This document shows positions 9,348 to 19,915 of a DNA stretch of 64,000 nucleotides, piece by piece. Both the position numbers and the translations under genes were made by a program. The notes under the pieces were generated by a model, which was not told the DNA's origin, did not search any database, and was given only the letters and a program-made list of their open reading frames with translations. The DNA is from an uncultured Pelagibacteraceae bacterium (GTDB lineage: Bacteria > Pseudomonadota > Alphaproteobacteria > Pelagibacterales > Pelagibacteraceae), in NCBI GenBank assembly GCA_902616645.1, contig CACMTO010000001.1, positions 1 to 64,000 of the forward strand. Direction: 5' to 3'. Each line of letters opens with the position of its first letter. The first letter of the stretch is position 1.

Positions 9348-10679
9348 ATGGATCCATTGATTATAGCTTTAATAGTTGCAGTTTTTACTTTATTGGTTCT
9401 TTTCTCAGGAATTCCAATCGCTTTTGGTTTAAGTTTTGTTTCTATAGCACTGTTAGTTACCTTTGAGGGTTTTCAAATGCTTGATGTTTTTGCTGAAACA
9501 TTTTTTGCAGGTTTAAACTCATTTGTTTTACTATCAATACCAATGTTTATTTTAATGGGAATGGCTGTTGCTAATTCTCCTGCAGGTAAAGATTTATATA
9601 CAGGATTAGATAGGTGGCTTTGGAGAGTGCCAGGAGGATTAGTAATTTCTAATATTGGAGCATGTTCAATTTTTGCCGCTTTGAGTGGATCAAGTCCTGC
9701 AACTTGTGCCGCAATTGGAACGATGGGAATACCAGAGATGAGAAAGAGGGGATATTCTGACCAAATTGCAACAGGAACTATAGCAGCAGGCGGAACCTTA
9801 GGAGTTTTAATCCCTCCTAGTATTGTTTTAATTGTTTATGGAATTGCAACAGGTACGTCAATTGGTAGATTATTTTTATGTGGTCTAGTACCTGGATTCA
9901 TGTTGGCAGGTATGTTTGCAATTTGGGCTCTTATACATAGTTATTTCATAGATAAAGATGCAGCAAAAGCTTTAAGAAATAGAGTAAGACCAACGCTAAA
10001 AGAAAAAATTGAAGTACTGCCGAGAATCCTCCCTTTCTTGGCAATTATTGCTGGAGTTTTGTATGTACTTTATGGAGGAGTTGCAACACCTTCAGAAGCA
10101 TCTGGAGTTGGAGCGTTCTTAGTTTTTGTATTAATTGCTGTTGTATATAAAATTTATCAGCCAAAAAAGATTTGGAATATAGTAAAAGTTTCAATGAAAG
10201 AAAGTGTGATGATAATGTTTATCATTGCTGCATCTTATCTTTTTGCTTTCACCCTTTCACAACTTTATGTAACTCAATCTTTGGCGCAAAGCATGGTTGA
10301 ACTAAGTTCAAACAAGTGGGTCGTATTTATTCTCATTAATATATTCCTTTTAATAGCTGGTTTCTTTTTACCTCCAGTTGCAGTTATTGTAATGACCTCA
10401 GCTATATTATTACCAGTTATTACGACCTTAGGTTTTGACCCATACTGGTTTGCAATTGTATTTACAATTAATATGGAGATTGGTTTGATTACACCACCAG
10501 TTGGATTAAATCTTTATATTATAAAAGGAATTACCCCAGACGTAAGTTTGTCAGAAATTCTAAAAGGATCTATTCCATTTATGATAATTATGGCTTTAGC
10601 TATAGTAATTTTATGTATCTTTCCTGAGATTGTTACATGGTTACCTGATAAAATAATGGGTAAAGATCTTGGATACTAA
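9348..10679 (+). CDS. TRAP transporter large permease (DctM)
   Basis: FSGIPIAFGLSF; AAGGTLGVLIPPSIVLIVYGI; ITPPVGLNLYIIKGI. Confidence 0.95.
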   Translation: MDPLIIALIVAVFTLLVLFSGIPIAFGLSFVSIALLVTFEGFQMLDVFAETFFAGLNSFVLLSIPMFILMGMAVANSPAGKDLYTGLDRWLWRVPGGLVISNIGACSIFAALSGSSPATCAAIGTMGIPEMRKRGYSDQIATGTIAAGGTLGVLIPPSIVLIVYGIATGTSIGRLFLCGLVPGFMLAGMFAIWALIHSYFIDKDAAKALRNRVRPTLKEKIEVLPRILPFLAIIAGVLYVLYGGVATPSEASGVGAFLVFVLIAVVYKIYQPKKIWNIVKVSMKESVMIMFIIAASYLFAFTLSQLYVTQSLAQSMVELSSNKWVVFILINIFLLIAGFFLPPVAVIVMTSAILLPVITTLGFDPYWFAIVFTINMEIGLITPPVGLNLYIIKGITPDVSLSEILKGSIPFMIIMALAIVILCIFPEIVTWLPDKIMGKDLGY

Positions 10680-11670
10680 AAAAGAAATAAATAGAAAAAT
10701 ATCAGTTGCTCCAATGATGGATTGCACTGACAGACATGATCGTTTCTTTTTAAGACTGATGAGCAAAAATGTAATGCTTTATACCGAAATGGTTGCTACG
10801 AAATCAGCAATCCACGGTGATAGGAAAAAAATTTTATCTTACAGTACTGAAGAAAAACCTCTTGCATTACAGGTCGGCGGTTCCAATAAAGATGAGTTAG
10901 CAGAAGTTTCTAAAATAGGGGAGGACATGGGTTATGACGAGATAAATATCAACCTTGGATGTCCAAGTAAAAAAGTTCAAAAAAATAAATTTGGCGCATG
11001 CTTAATGAAGGAACCTGAATTAGTTGCTGAGTGTATACACTCAATGGTAAGTGCTTGTAAAATTCCAGTAACTGCCAAAACTCGTATTGGTTTTGACGAT
11101 GTAGAAGATTTTGATTATCTGAATGATTTTATTAGACAGATGAAAGATGCAGGAGCGAATACTTTTATTTTGCATGCTAGAAAAGCAATGTTAAGTGGAT
11201 TATCCCCAAAACAAAATTTGAATATTCCAAAGTTGAATTACAACATGGTTTACAAAATCAAAAAAGAAAATCCCGGTTTAGAAATTATAATTAATGGTGG
11301 TATAACAAAAGTGAATGAAATAAAAAATCACTTAAATCATTGTGATGGTGTAATGATTGGTAGATCTATTTATCAAAATCCATATTCTCTTGTGGAAATC
11401 GAAAAAGAAATTTTTAATGTAAATAATAGTCCTACAAGAGAACAAGTTGTTCAAAAACTTTTAGAATATTTAGATAAAGAAGTTAAAGCAGGCACCAAAG
11501 TTAATCACATAATGAGACATACTGTTGGACTATATCATGGCCAGGTTGGATCTAAAGAATGGAAAAGGTATCTAAGTGATAATATGATGGCAAGAGACTC
11601 TGATTTTCAAAAAGCAAAACATATTATGACTATTGTTCAAAATAATGAAAAGGCTAATCAAATTAGCTGA
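10669..11670 (+). CDS. dusA: tRNA-dihydrouridine synthase DusA (TTG start)
   Basis: SVAPMMDCTDRHDRFFLR; NINLGCPSKKVQKNKFGACLM; IINGGI; HIMRHTVGLYHG. Confidence 0.9.
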   Translation: MDTKKEINRKISVAPMMDCTDRHDRFFLRLMSKNVMLYTEMVATKSAIHGDRKKILSYSTEEKPLALQVGGSNKDELAEVSKIGEDMGYDEININLGCPSKKVQKNKFGACLMKEPELVAECIHSMVSACKIPVTAKTRIGFDDVEDFDYLNDFIRQMKDAGANTFILHARKAMLSGLSPKQNLNIPKLNYNMVYKIKKENPGLEIIINGGITKVNEIKNHLNHCDGVMIGRSIYQNPYSLVEIEKEIFNVNNSPTREQVVQKLLEYLDKEVKAGTKVNHIMRHTVGLYHGQVGSKEWKRYLSDNMMARDSDFQKAKHIMTIVQNNEKANQIS

Positions 11671-11672
11671 TT

Positions 11673-12509
11673 ATGGAAATCTTAAATTTCAGTGAATTAA
11701 TAAATCTTTTAGTTGTTTTGGGTATTGCTGCGGCTGTAGCTGGATTTATGGCAGGCTTACTTGGTGTTGGCGGAGGTATAATTATGGTTCCCGCTTTATA
11801 TTATGCTTTTACAGTTCTTGATTTTGATATTGTTACTAGAATGCATCTATCAGTAGGCACTTCTTTAGCAATAATAATACCTACATCTATAATATCTACA
11901 AAAACTCATATGGAATATGATGCAGTTGATTTTAAAATGGTCAGATCTTTTGGAATTTTCATTTTATTAGGTGTCATTGCTGGAACTTTTCTGGCAGTTA
12001 GTTTGAAAACTCCTGCACTTGTATTATTTTTTGCAATTTTTGCTTTTATGGTTGGTCTTTTTTTTATTTTTTTAAGAGAGAAGCTTGTAGATAATCCAAA
12101 GAAAATATCAAATTTAGTCAAGAATATATCTGGAGTATTAATTGGATTTATTTCTATACCATTAGGTATAGGGGGAGGATCACTCATGGTACCTTTTATG
12201 AGAACTTTTGGTTACGATATACGAAAATCTATTGGCACCGCTGCAGCTGTAGGGTTTTTAATTGCATTAACTGGCACAATAACAATGATATCAGGTGGAA
12301 AAATTATTAATAACGTTAATACACCATTTAGCATTGGTTATATAAATCTACTTGGTTTTATTGTATTCGTTCCAGTAACAATGATAATGGCAAGACTTGG
12401 GGCAAAAGCTGTATATAGAATTGATAAAAAGTTATTGAGTAAGATTTTTGGAATTTTTTTAATAGTTGTATCTATTAGATCATTTTTAGAGTATCTATCA
12501 ATTAATTAA
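11673..12509 (+). CDS. Sulfite exporter TauE/SafE family protein
   Basis: GFMAGLLGVGGGIIMVPAL and second IGFISIPLGIGGGSLMVPFM repeat. Confidence 0.9.
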   Translation: MEILNFSELINLLVVLGIAAAVAGFMAGLLGVGGGIIMVPALYYAFTVLDFDIVTRMHLSVGTSLAIIIPTSIISTKTHMEYDAVDFKMVRSFGIFILLGVIAGTFLAVSLKTPALVLFFAIFAFMVGLFFIFLREKLVDNPKKISNLVKNISGVLIGFISIPLGIGGGSLMVPFMRTFGYDIRKSIGTAAAVGFLIALTGTITMISGGKIINNVNTPFSIGYINLLGFIVFVPVTMIMARLGAKAVYRIDKKLLSKIFGIFLIVVSIRSFLEYLSIN

Positions 12510-12511
12510 GT

Positions 12512-12721
12512 CTAAGATTGATTATTTGTACCCCATTTTATTTTATTCCAAATTCTTTCATGAAAATAATAAAAAAAAAGTGGGATTATTGATCCTAACC
12601 CTAAAATTCCCGCAACCTTAAAAGAGCCTGTAAAAATATATCCAAATATCATCCAATATATAAATATTAAAAGTCTCCAAGAAAATGTTTTTGCAACAGA
12701 TCTCAATTTCCTGTCAGCCAT
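12512..12721 (-). CDS. DUF2061 family membrane protein
   Basis: RKLRSVAKTFSWRLLIFIYWMIFGYIFTGSFKVAGILG...YYFHERIWNKIKWG. Confidence 0.85.
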   Translation of the reverse strand: MADRKLRSVAKTFSWRLLIFIYWMIFGYIFTGSFKVAGILGLGSIIPLFFYYFHERIWNKIKWGTNNQS

Positions 12722-12762
12722 TTAATATTTTTAATTTTATGATTAGGAAGTCCATAGTTAAA

Positions 12763-12800
12763 AGAGAGTGGGGTGGCTTCAGTCTCCCTCTACCACCCTA
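12763..12800 (-). ncRNA. Candidate structured 5' element upstream of DUF2061 gene (function unknown)
   Basis: On minus strand GGGTGG...CCACCC pairing with an AGAG/CTCT interleaved pairing; GC-rich island in AT-rich intergenic space. Confidence 0.35.
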
Positions 12801-12862
12801 TATATCTTTTAACCGATTCTATTAAATTAACAAAACGCGTAATAATTGAAAAAAATTTAATT

Positions 12863-13165
12863 TTATGGAAGAGGTTCGGGCTCTATTACATCGGATATCT
12901 CAATTTTAGAAACAACGTAGGTGTTTAAAATAACAGGATCATTATAAATAATATTATTATTTTTGTTAGAATTTTTTTCAGATAATTGATATTCAAATTC
13001 TTTTGTAATCTTATTTACTAATTTATTTCCAGAATAAGCCAAAGATGTTTGAGATATACTACCTGTTTTAATAGCAGTTAAAGACGGTCCTAAGAATGCG
13101 GATCCAGGGATAGAACAATTTGAGAGCATAATTTGTATTGCTATTAAAAAGATAAATCTAATCAT
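12863..13165 (-). CDS. Putative small lipoprotein
   Basis: MIRFIFLIAIQIMLSNCSIPG lipobox-like LSNC. Confidence 0.55.
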   Translation of the reverse strand: MIRFIFLIAIQIMLSNCSIPGSAFLGPSLTAIKTGSISQTSLAYSGNKLVNKITKEFEYQLSEKNSNKNNNIIYNDPVILNTYVVSKIEISDVIEPEPLP

Positions 13166-13352
13166 AAATAATCCAGGGGTTTAATATATGATTCTTGATA
13201 ATTTAAATTTTTAACTTCAAGAAACTCACAGACTAATTGTCTACACGTAAAAATTGAATTCAGAATTTTAGTTACGTAATTTGAATATTTTGATGAAAAA
13301 GAAATTCTAAAACTCAATTTAAACACTTCCCTTATTTTTAAATATTTAAAAG

Positions 13353-14495
13353 TTGGTAATTTTAATTATGAGCCCTATTATTGATAAAAAATCTAAAAAA
13401 GTGGCTAAGACAAAAATAAAAAAACTAATTCCTAAAAATTTTAAACTAAGCAATTTAAATTTTGATACTTCAAAAGTTATTCAAACAGCGAAAAATAAGA
13501 TTGGAAAATTCTATGATAATGTAAAAAAAGAAAGAGAAAATGAAAGAAAAAAATTAGAGAAAAAAAGAAAATTGGATGAAAAAAAAGAGGCCCAAAGACA
13601 AAAAAAACAAGAACAAAAAGAAAGAATAAATAAAATTAAAGAGGAAAAACGTCAAATATTAGCTCAAAAAAAATTACTTATAGATAATGAAAAGCAAGTT
13701 AGAAAAAATGAGGATAAAAGAAAAAAAATTGAGGCAAAAAGAATTAAAATTGAACAGCAAAAGATTAAAGATGAGGAAGCAAAAAAATTAAGGGAAGATG
13801 CAAGAAGATTAAAAGAGGAAGAACTTCGAATGAAAATTCAAGAAAGACAAAGAATTAGAGAAGAAAAAATTAAAATAAAAGAGGAAGCTATAAAGGCAAA
13901 GGAATTACAAAAACAAAAATTAAGGGAAGAAAAAGAGCTAGAAAGACAAGAAAACAATAGAATAAAGGAAATAGAAAGAAAGAAAAGATTAGATGAAGAG
14001 CAAAAAATTAGAGAAGCAGCTAGAAAATTAAAATACGAAGAAGAAAAACTAAGGGAAACTGAAAATAGATTAAGACAGTTAGAAATTGATAGACAACAAG
14101 AAATCCAGAAACAACTACTTAAAGAGCAAGCAGAGCAAAAAGCTAAAGAGGATGAGTTAAAATTAAAAGAAGAAAAAATCAAGGAAGCTGAAAGAGACAA
14201 ACTAGCAAAAGAAAAGGAACAAAGAGAACGCGAGGAACAAAATAGACAAGAGGAGGAAAATAGAAAAAGAATTGAAGAAGAAAAAGAGATAGCTCTAAAA
14301 CAAAAAATCGAAGAGGAAGAAAGAATAAGAGAAGAAAACAGAAGAATAAAAGAATGGGAAGAAAAATTTGATGAAGAACAAAGGAAAAAAGAGCAAGAAT
14401 TAATAGAAAAATTTTATGGAGACGAAATTAATGAACAAGAATTAAATAACCAAGAAAACGCATCGACTGAAAATCTCAGTGACAAGAATAAATAA
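13353..14495 (+). CDS. Lys/Glu/Arg-rich long coiled-coil protein
   Basis: 380-aa ORF (alternative ATG at 13368: MSPIIDKK); continuous charged helix repeats. Confidence 0.7.
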   Translation: MVILIMSPIIDKKSKKVAKTKIKKLIPKNFKLSNLNFDTSKVIQTAKNKIGKFYDNVKKERENERKKLEKKRKLDEKKEAQRQKKQEQKERINKIKEEKRQILAQKKLLIDNEKQVRKNEDKRKKIEAKRIKIEQQKIKDEEAKKLREDARRLKEEELRMKIQERQRIREEKIKIKEEAIKAKELQKQKLREEKELERQENNRIKEIERKKRLDEEQKIREAARKLKYEEEKLRETENRLRQLEIDRQQEIQKQLLKEQAEQKAKEDELKLKEEKIKEAERDKLAKEKEQREREEQNRQEEENRKRIEEEKEIALKQKIEEEERIREENRRIKEWEEKFDEEQRKKEQELIEKFYGDEINEQELNNQENASTENLSDKNK

Positions 14496-14496
14496 A

Positions 14497-15273
14497 TTAA
14501 GTAATAATAACCTTGACAGTTCCTAACTCTTCTATTTTACCAAGATAAGAACCTTTTCTTTTAATCTGAGCTACACCCACAGTAGAACCTGTAAATACCC
14601 AAAAATCTTTATTTAAATTTATTTTATCCCTTTTTAAATTGTTAAGAACAAACTTTAGTGAATTTAAAGGATTGATGTAAACAGTATTTGTATTTCCTTT
14701 AACAATGTAGTTTATTTTTTTATTTGATATACTAGTTTTTAGGTTTCCAATATTAATTTTTTTAAATTTTTTTTTCGATCCAACTAAGAATTTTATATTA
14801 GCACCAAAGTCACTACATAAATCTCCCAAAGAAGATATTCCTTTTTTTCTTTGACGATATCCAACTACCTCGATACACGGAGCCATATGCGATATAAATT
14901 TTGAAATATTATAATGTGAAATTAATTTTTTTGATTTGAAAAAAGATTTTTTAATTAAATAACAAACTTCTAACTCAATTCCTAAAGTATATTTATTAAT
15001 CTTAACTTTTTTTCCACTTTTAATTAAATTTCTATCAAAAATCGACGCATAAAAAGGTTTTTTTTCTTTCAATTTTTTTAAAACTGGTATGGCAGTCCCT
15101 CCAGCTTTATATCCAACAATAGGCTCATTTATTTTATTTTCACATAGTTTTTTAAATTTTTCAGCTTCTGAGAGTTTTTTAGTAAATCTATTAGGTAACG
15201 GTGCAACAACTTTATTTTTTAAAAAAGCTTCGACAATCCGATTAACATTTTTTTCCAATATAGTTTGTTTCAT
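14497..15273 (-). CDS. 2-keto-4-pentenoate hydratase / fumarylacetoacetase-like family
   Basis: GYKAGGTAIPVLK...ELEVCYLI...HMAPCIEVVGYR...STVGVAQIKRKGSYLGKIEELGTVKV. Confidence 0.7.
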   Translation of the reverse strand: MKQTILEKNVNRIVEAFLKNKVVAPLPNRFTKKLSEAEKFKKLCENKINEPIVGYKAGGTAIPVLKKLKEKKPFYASIFDRNLIKSGKKVKINKYTLGIELEVCYLIKKSFFKSKKLISHYNISKFISHMAPCIEVVGYRQRKKGISSLGDLCSDFGANIKFLVGSKKKFKKINIGNLKTSISNKKINYIVKGNTNTVYINPLNSLKFVLNNLKRDKINLNKDFWVFTGSTVGVAQIKRKGSYLGKIEELGTVKVIIT

Positions 15274-16034
15274 AAATTTTTTTTAGGTATGAAAATATAA
15301 TTATTGTTTAAATCATAATCTTCTATTTTTGAAGTGTCTTTTAGCATATCATTTTCGAGAAAAAATGAATTATATCCTAATGAGTTAATATATTTAATTG
15401 AGTCTGAAACTTTCTTTTGAGTATGTTTTTCCTCAATTTCAACTAAAAGTTTAGGCTTATTTTTCTCAATAGTTTTTTTTGCACCATCTATAACTTCTAA
15501 CTCATGACCCTCAACATCAATTTTTATAAATGATATTTCATTATTTAAGTTTAAATCATCAATTTTTTTTGAATTAATTTTAAAATTTTCACAATTATTC
15601 ATAATATTTTTTTCGTGAATTGTAGCTCTACCCATTTCATAATATTCCTCATAATTTTTTTTATTAATCTTATTATTCCTAATTGGAACTCTTAATATAA
15701 AAGTTTTGTTTTCATTGCTTAAAGCAAAGTTATATAAAACCATATTTTTAATTATTTTTTTTAAATTTTTATCGATATCATCAAAGATAACTGGGTTTGG
15801 TTCAAATGAGTGTACAGTTTTAGAGTATTTCGACATTTCATAAGAATAAACTCCTCTATATACACCAACATCAATACTATCAGTTCCAGGTTTAATTAAA
15901 TCTTTTATTAATTTGATTTCATTCTCATCAGCGTTTTTAATTGATCTTTCAATTCTTTTTTTTAGTAAAAAAGATTTAGGTAAAAGATATTTTTTAAAAA
16001 AAAATTCAATTTCTTTATTAAATTTTAATCTCAT
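15270..16034 (-). CDS. FkbM family SAM-dependent methyltransferase
   Basis: SIDVGVYRGVYSYEMSKYSKTVHSFEPNP; ISFIKIDVEGHELEVIDGA. Confidence 0.85.
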   Translation of the reverse strand: MRLKFNKEIEFFFKKYLLPKSFLLKKRIERSIKNADENEIKLIKDLIKPGTDSIDVGVYRGVYSYEMSKYSKTVHSFEPNPVIFDDIDKNLKKIIKNMVLYNFALSNENKTFILRVPIRNNKINKKNYEEYYEMGRATIHEKNIMNNCENFKINSKKIDDLNLNNEISFIKIDVEGHELEVIDGAKKTIEKNKPKLLVEIEEKHTQKKVSDSIKYINSLGYNSFFLENDMLKDTSKIEDYDLNNNYIFIPKKNL

Positions 16035-16840
16035 TTTTTTTCTAATATCGACATAGGATCAATTCTTACTTGAAACCAATTTATTCTAAAATCTAGGTGA
16101 GGACCAGTCGATCTACCAGTTGATCCAACGGTACCAATGATATCTCCTTGATTAACATTATCTCCAACAGAAACTAAAACATTTTCTAAATGAGAATAAA
16201 TTGTAGAAATCCCGTGACCGTGATCCATGATAATAGTTCCGCCTGTATAGTAAAGATCATCTTCTGCCATCGTCACATTTCCGGACCCAGATGATTTAAC
16301 TAAGGTCCCTTTTTTTGCAGCAATATCTATTCCATAATGTGGCCATCTTGGTTTTCCATTTAAGATTCTTTGACTACCATAAACTCCACTGATTATACCC
16401 TCTACTGGCATGATAAATTTGTCTTTAAAAAAAGATAAATCAGAATTTATAGATCTTGCTTTACCAATTTTATTATTTTCTTCTTTAATTCTTTTATATA
16501 CTGATTCAGGTGGGGTTACTTTATTCTCAGGTAGACCATCAATTCTTTGAATATTATACTTTCTTTTTATTACTTTTTTTAAAAAAGTTTTTTTTTCATC
16601 ATTAAAAATCTTAGTTATAGTAACATCAAATTTTCTATCTCTTCCTATTCCAAAAACAAAATATCCATCCTCAGTTACCCTTACTTTCTTTTTATCAATA
16701 TATATTTTTGCTGATGGATTTGTTTTTCCAATTATATAATTACCTTGTAAAAATTTTCCCTCAAATTCAATGGCATTTAGGTTTGAGAACGAAATAATAA
16801 ATAAGATAGATATTATTTTAAGAATTATTTTGCTGTCCAT
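16031..16840 (-). CDS. M23 family metallopeptidase (LytM-like)
   Basis: PRWPHYGIDIAAKKGTLVKSSGSGNV...DHGHGISTIYSHL...GRSTGPHLDFRINW. Confidence 0.9.
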   Translation of the reverse strand: MDSKIILKIISILFIISFSNLNAIEFEGKFLQGNYIIGKTNPSAKIYIDKKKVRVTEDGYFVFGIGRDRKFDVTITKIFNDEKKTFLKKVIKRKYNIQRIDGLPENKVTPPESVYKRIKEENNKIGKARSINSDLSFFKDKFIMPVEGIISGVYGSQRILNGKPRWPHYGIDIAAKKGTLVKSSGSGNVTMAEDDLYYTGGTIIMDHGHGISTIYSHLENVLVSVGDNVNQGDIIGTVGSTGRSTGPHLDFRINWFQVRIDPMSILEKK

Positions 16841-17592
16841 CCACCATCAACCAATAATGAAGTTCCTGTAATCATAGAAGCTGCATCCGATGCTAAAAAT
16901 ACAGCTGCAGAGGCTACATCGGATAACTCGGCAAATCTTCCAAGAGGTATATTGCCCAAAACTTCCTTCTTGAACTTTTTACTTTTTAAAAATTTTTTTG
17001 TCATTGGTGTTACAACAAATGTAGGACATACAGTGTTGACTCTTATATTGTATTTTGCAAGGTCTATCGACATACCTTTGGTCAGACCCTCTAAACCAAA
17101 CTTTGTCATATTATACACACTTCTAATTGGACCGCCAACATGACCCATTTGTGATGACATATTAATAATTGCTCCACCAATTTTTTTTCGATTATTTGAT
17201 CTAATCATCTTAAGTGCACATAATTGAGCGAGATTAAAAGTAGCAATAGTATTAATTTTTACTAAATATTCCATATTTTTAGTTTTAACTTTGGTAAAGT
17301 GTTCAGGAATATTGTTACCTGCATTATTTATTAAAATATCAATTTTAACTTCATTATTTATAATTTCTTTAATCTGATTATAATTTGTAATATCACACAC
17401 ATAAGACTTACATTTTACTCTCATTTTTTTTATAACTTTTGAAACCTGATCAAGATCTTTTTTAGTTCTACTAATTATAATTAGATTTGCTCCCGCCTCA
17501 GCGAGTGCTATTGCACAAGCACGACCAATACCTTTGCCTGCACCAGTAACAACAGCAGTCTTATTTTTTAGATTATATTTTTTTAAAAACAT
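16825..17592 (-). CDS. SDR family oxidoreductase
   Basis: TAVVTGAGKGIGRACAIALAEAG; NNAGNN; YNMTKFGLEGLTKG; LLVDGGWTA. Confidence 0.95.
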   Translation of the reverse strand: MFLKKYNLKNKTAVVTGAGKGIGRACAIALAEAGANLIIISRTKKDLDQVSKVIKKMRVKCKSYVCDITNYNQIKEIINNEVKIDILINNAGNNIPEHFTKVKTKNMEYLVKINTIATFNLAQLCALKMIRSNNRKKIGGAIINMSSQMGHVGGPIRSVYNMTKFGLEGLTKGMSIDLAKYNIRVNTVCPTFVVTPMTKKFLKSKKFKKEVLGNIPLGRFAELSDVASAAVFLASDAASMITGTSLLVDGGWTAK

Positions 17593-18167
17593 TAGAGAAT
17601 TAATATTTTAATATCAGTGTAAATCAACTCAATAGCAACAATTAAAATAGCTAATAAACCTGCCCAGGCTATCCATTTATATTTTTTAATCCAATCAGAT
17701 ATTAAAGTAGCTGCTGTAGCCATAAGTATTATTGATAAAACTAAACCAAAAATTAAAAGTTTGTAATGATCACCAGCAGCTCCAGCAACGCCCAAAACAT
17801 TGTCTAAACTCATTGTAAAATCAGCTAGGAGAATTGTCCAAATAGCTCCTAAAAAACTAGCCTCCTTAACTTTAACTTTTTTCTCCTCATTTAAATTCTT
17901 AATAACATCCACATAAAGTTTATAAACTATATATAGTAGTAATATTCCACCAATTAGTCTTAAACCAGTTATTTGCAAGAGATAGGCAGTCAATAAAGTT
18001 AAAATTATTCTTAAGATGATAGCGCCTGTTATACCCCAAAAAATAATTTTTTTTCTTTTATCTTCAGGAAATTGGGACGCAATCATTCCGATAATAATTG
18101 CATTGTCACCTGCTAGTACTAAATCAATTAATACAATTTGAGAGAATATGATTATTTGTTCAGTCAT
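17592..18167 (-). CDS. TerC family integral membrane protein
   Basis: IVLIDLVLAGDNAIIIGM...LLADFTMSLDNVLGVAGAA. Confidence 0.9.
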   Translation of the reverse strand: MTEQIIIFSQIVLIDLVLAGDNAIIIGMIASQFPEDKRKKIIFWGITGAIILRIILTLLTAYLLQITGLRLIGGILLLYIVYKLYVDVIKNLNEEKKVKVKEASFLGAIWTILLADFTMSLDNVLGVAGAAGDHYKLLIFGLVLSIILMATAATLISDWIKKYKWIAWAGLLAILIVAIELIYTDIKILIL

Positions 18168-19786
18168 TAAAGATTATCATTCAAAATCATATCAGAAGCT
18201 TTCTCAGCGATCATTATGGTTGGTGCATTTGTGTTTCCTGACGTAATATTTGGCATTATTGAAGCATCAACAACTCTTAGATTTTCTACGCCATATACTT
18301 TTAATTTATCGCATACTACGGAATTTTCATCTTGTCCCATTTTGCAAGTTCCCACTGGATGAAAAATAGTCTGTGAGTAGTCACTCCCTGCTTTAACTAA
18401 TTCTTCGTCATCTTTAATATGTATTCCAGGCCTATATTCCTCTGGCTTATATTTTTTAAAAGTTTTAGTTTCTAACATTATTTTTCTTACTAGCTTTAGT
18501 CCTTGAGCTGCAACATATCTGTCATCATCAGTAGACAAGTAATTCATTTTTATTTTAGGATTGTCTTTAATGTTGTTACTCACTATTTTTATCTCACCTC
18601 TACTAGTAGGTCTAATATTTGCTACTGTTGGAGTAATACCATGAAAATCATGTAACTTTGTAGCTCCTAGAATATCTGTACTTATAGGTTGCACATGAAA
18701 TTGTAAATTTGGTGTTTCTCTTGAGTCATCACTTTTTGCAAAACCACATACCTGGCTTGCTCCCATTGTCATTGGTCCACTCTGATTAAAAATATATTCT
18801 AATCCAATAAGAAAGTTTCCAAAAAAACTATTTATTTTTTTATTTAAAGACTCTAAATTTTTTACTTTATAAACTGGTCTAAACATTAAGTGATCTTGTA
18901 AATTTTTTCCAACACCTTTTAAATCACTAATAATATTTATTCCAAAATTTTTAAGTATTTCACTATTTCCAATACCAGAAACTTGTAATAAGTGTGGAGA
19001 TCCAATAGAACCTGCTGATAAAATTATTTCTTTATTTACTTTAGCTTCGATAGATTTATTTTTATTAAAATAACTTACACTAACGGCTTTTTTTCCATCA
19101 AAATTTATTTTTTGTACGTGAGCGTTTGTAGTTACTTTTAAATTTGGTCTTTTTTTTACGGGGTTTAGATAGCCTTTTGCTGCGCTACATCTCAGTTTTA
19201 ATCCTTTATTACTATGACTAGTAGTAAATTGAAAATATCCTACACCAAAATTATCTCCAGTATTAAAATCATCAACTTTGGGTATACCCTTTTCCTCGGC
19301 AGCATTTATAAATTCTTCAAGCATTTTTAATTTTATTTTTTTGTTTGCAACCATTATCGGCCCACTATCATTATGAAACTTACTTTTGCCTAGTTCATTA
19401 TTTTCTGATTTGATAAAATAAGGTAAAACATCATCCCAACCCCATCCACTGTTACCCTGTTGTCGCCAATTGTCATAATCATTGCTTTGACCTCTTATCC
19501 AAAGAAGCCCATTAATTGATGAACTTCCACCTAATGTTTTGCCTCTAGGATATCTTATTGACCTATTATTCATTGTTTCATCTTTTTCTGTATGAAAACA
19601 CCAGTCAACTTTTGGATTATGCATTGTTTTATAATATCCAACAGGAATATGTATCCATGGATAATTATCTTTTCCTCCGGCCTCTAAAAGTAAAACTTTG
19701 TTTTTAGGATTTTCTGAAAGTCTGTTAGCTAATACACAACCTGCAGAACCAGCTCCAATTATTATAAAATCAAAATTTTCCATCAT
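18167..19786 (-). CDS. GMC family FAD-dependent oxidoreductase (choline/alcohol dehydrogenase-like)
   Basis: [77 protein letters not shown]. Confidence 0.95.
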   Translation of the reverse strand: MMENFDFIIIGAGSAGCVLANRLSENPKNKVLLLEAGGKDNYPWIHIPVGYYKTMHNPKVDWCFHTEKDETMNNRSIRYPRGKTLGGSSSINGLLWIRGQSNDYDNWRQQGNSGWGWDDVLPYFIKSENNELGKSKFHNDSGPIMVANKKIKLKMLEEFINAAEEKGIPKVDDFNTGDNFGVGYFQFTTSHSNKGLKLRCSAAKGYLNPVKKRPNLKVTTNAHVQKINFDGKKAVSVSYFNKNKSIEAKVNKEIILSAGSIGSPHLLQVSGIGNSEILKNFGINIISDLKGVGKNLQDHLMFRPVYKVKNLESLNKKINSFFGNFLIGLEYIFNQSGPMTMGASQVCGFAKSDDSRETPNLQFHVQPISTDILGATKLHDFHGITPTVANIRPTSRGEIKIVSNNIKDNPKIKMNYLSTDDDRYVAAQGLKLVRKIMLETKTFKKYKPEEYRPGIHIKDDEELVKAGSDYSQTIFHPVGTCKMGQDENSVVCDKLKVYGVENLRVVDASIMPNITSGNTNAPTIMIAEKASDMILNDNL

Positions 19787-19915
19787 TAGTTGAATTAATT
19801 TTTTAAAAATTGTTATTTAATGTTCTTTATACCATATATATCAATTGTCACTTGTGTCAGCTTTATTTTTCTGATTGTATAAACACATTATAATTAACTA
19901 ACTAAAGGGAAAATA

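Noticed and set aside
13838-14200. 120-aa minus-strand ORF (Ser/Phe/Leu-rich) inside the coiled-coil gene
   Set aside because: It is the reverse complement of a K/E-rich coding strand, which is stop-poor on the opposite strand; low-complexity translation, no motif.
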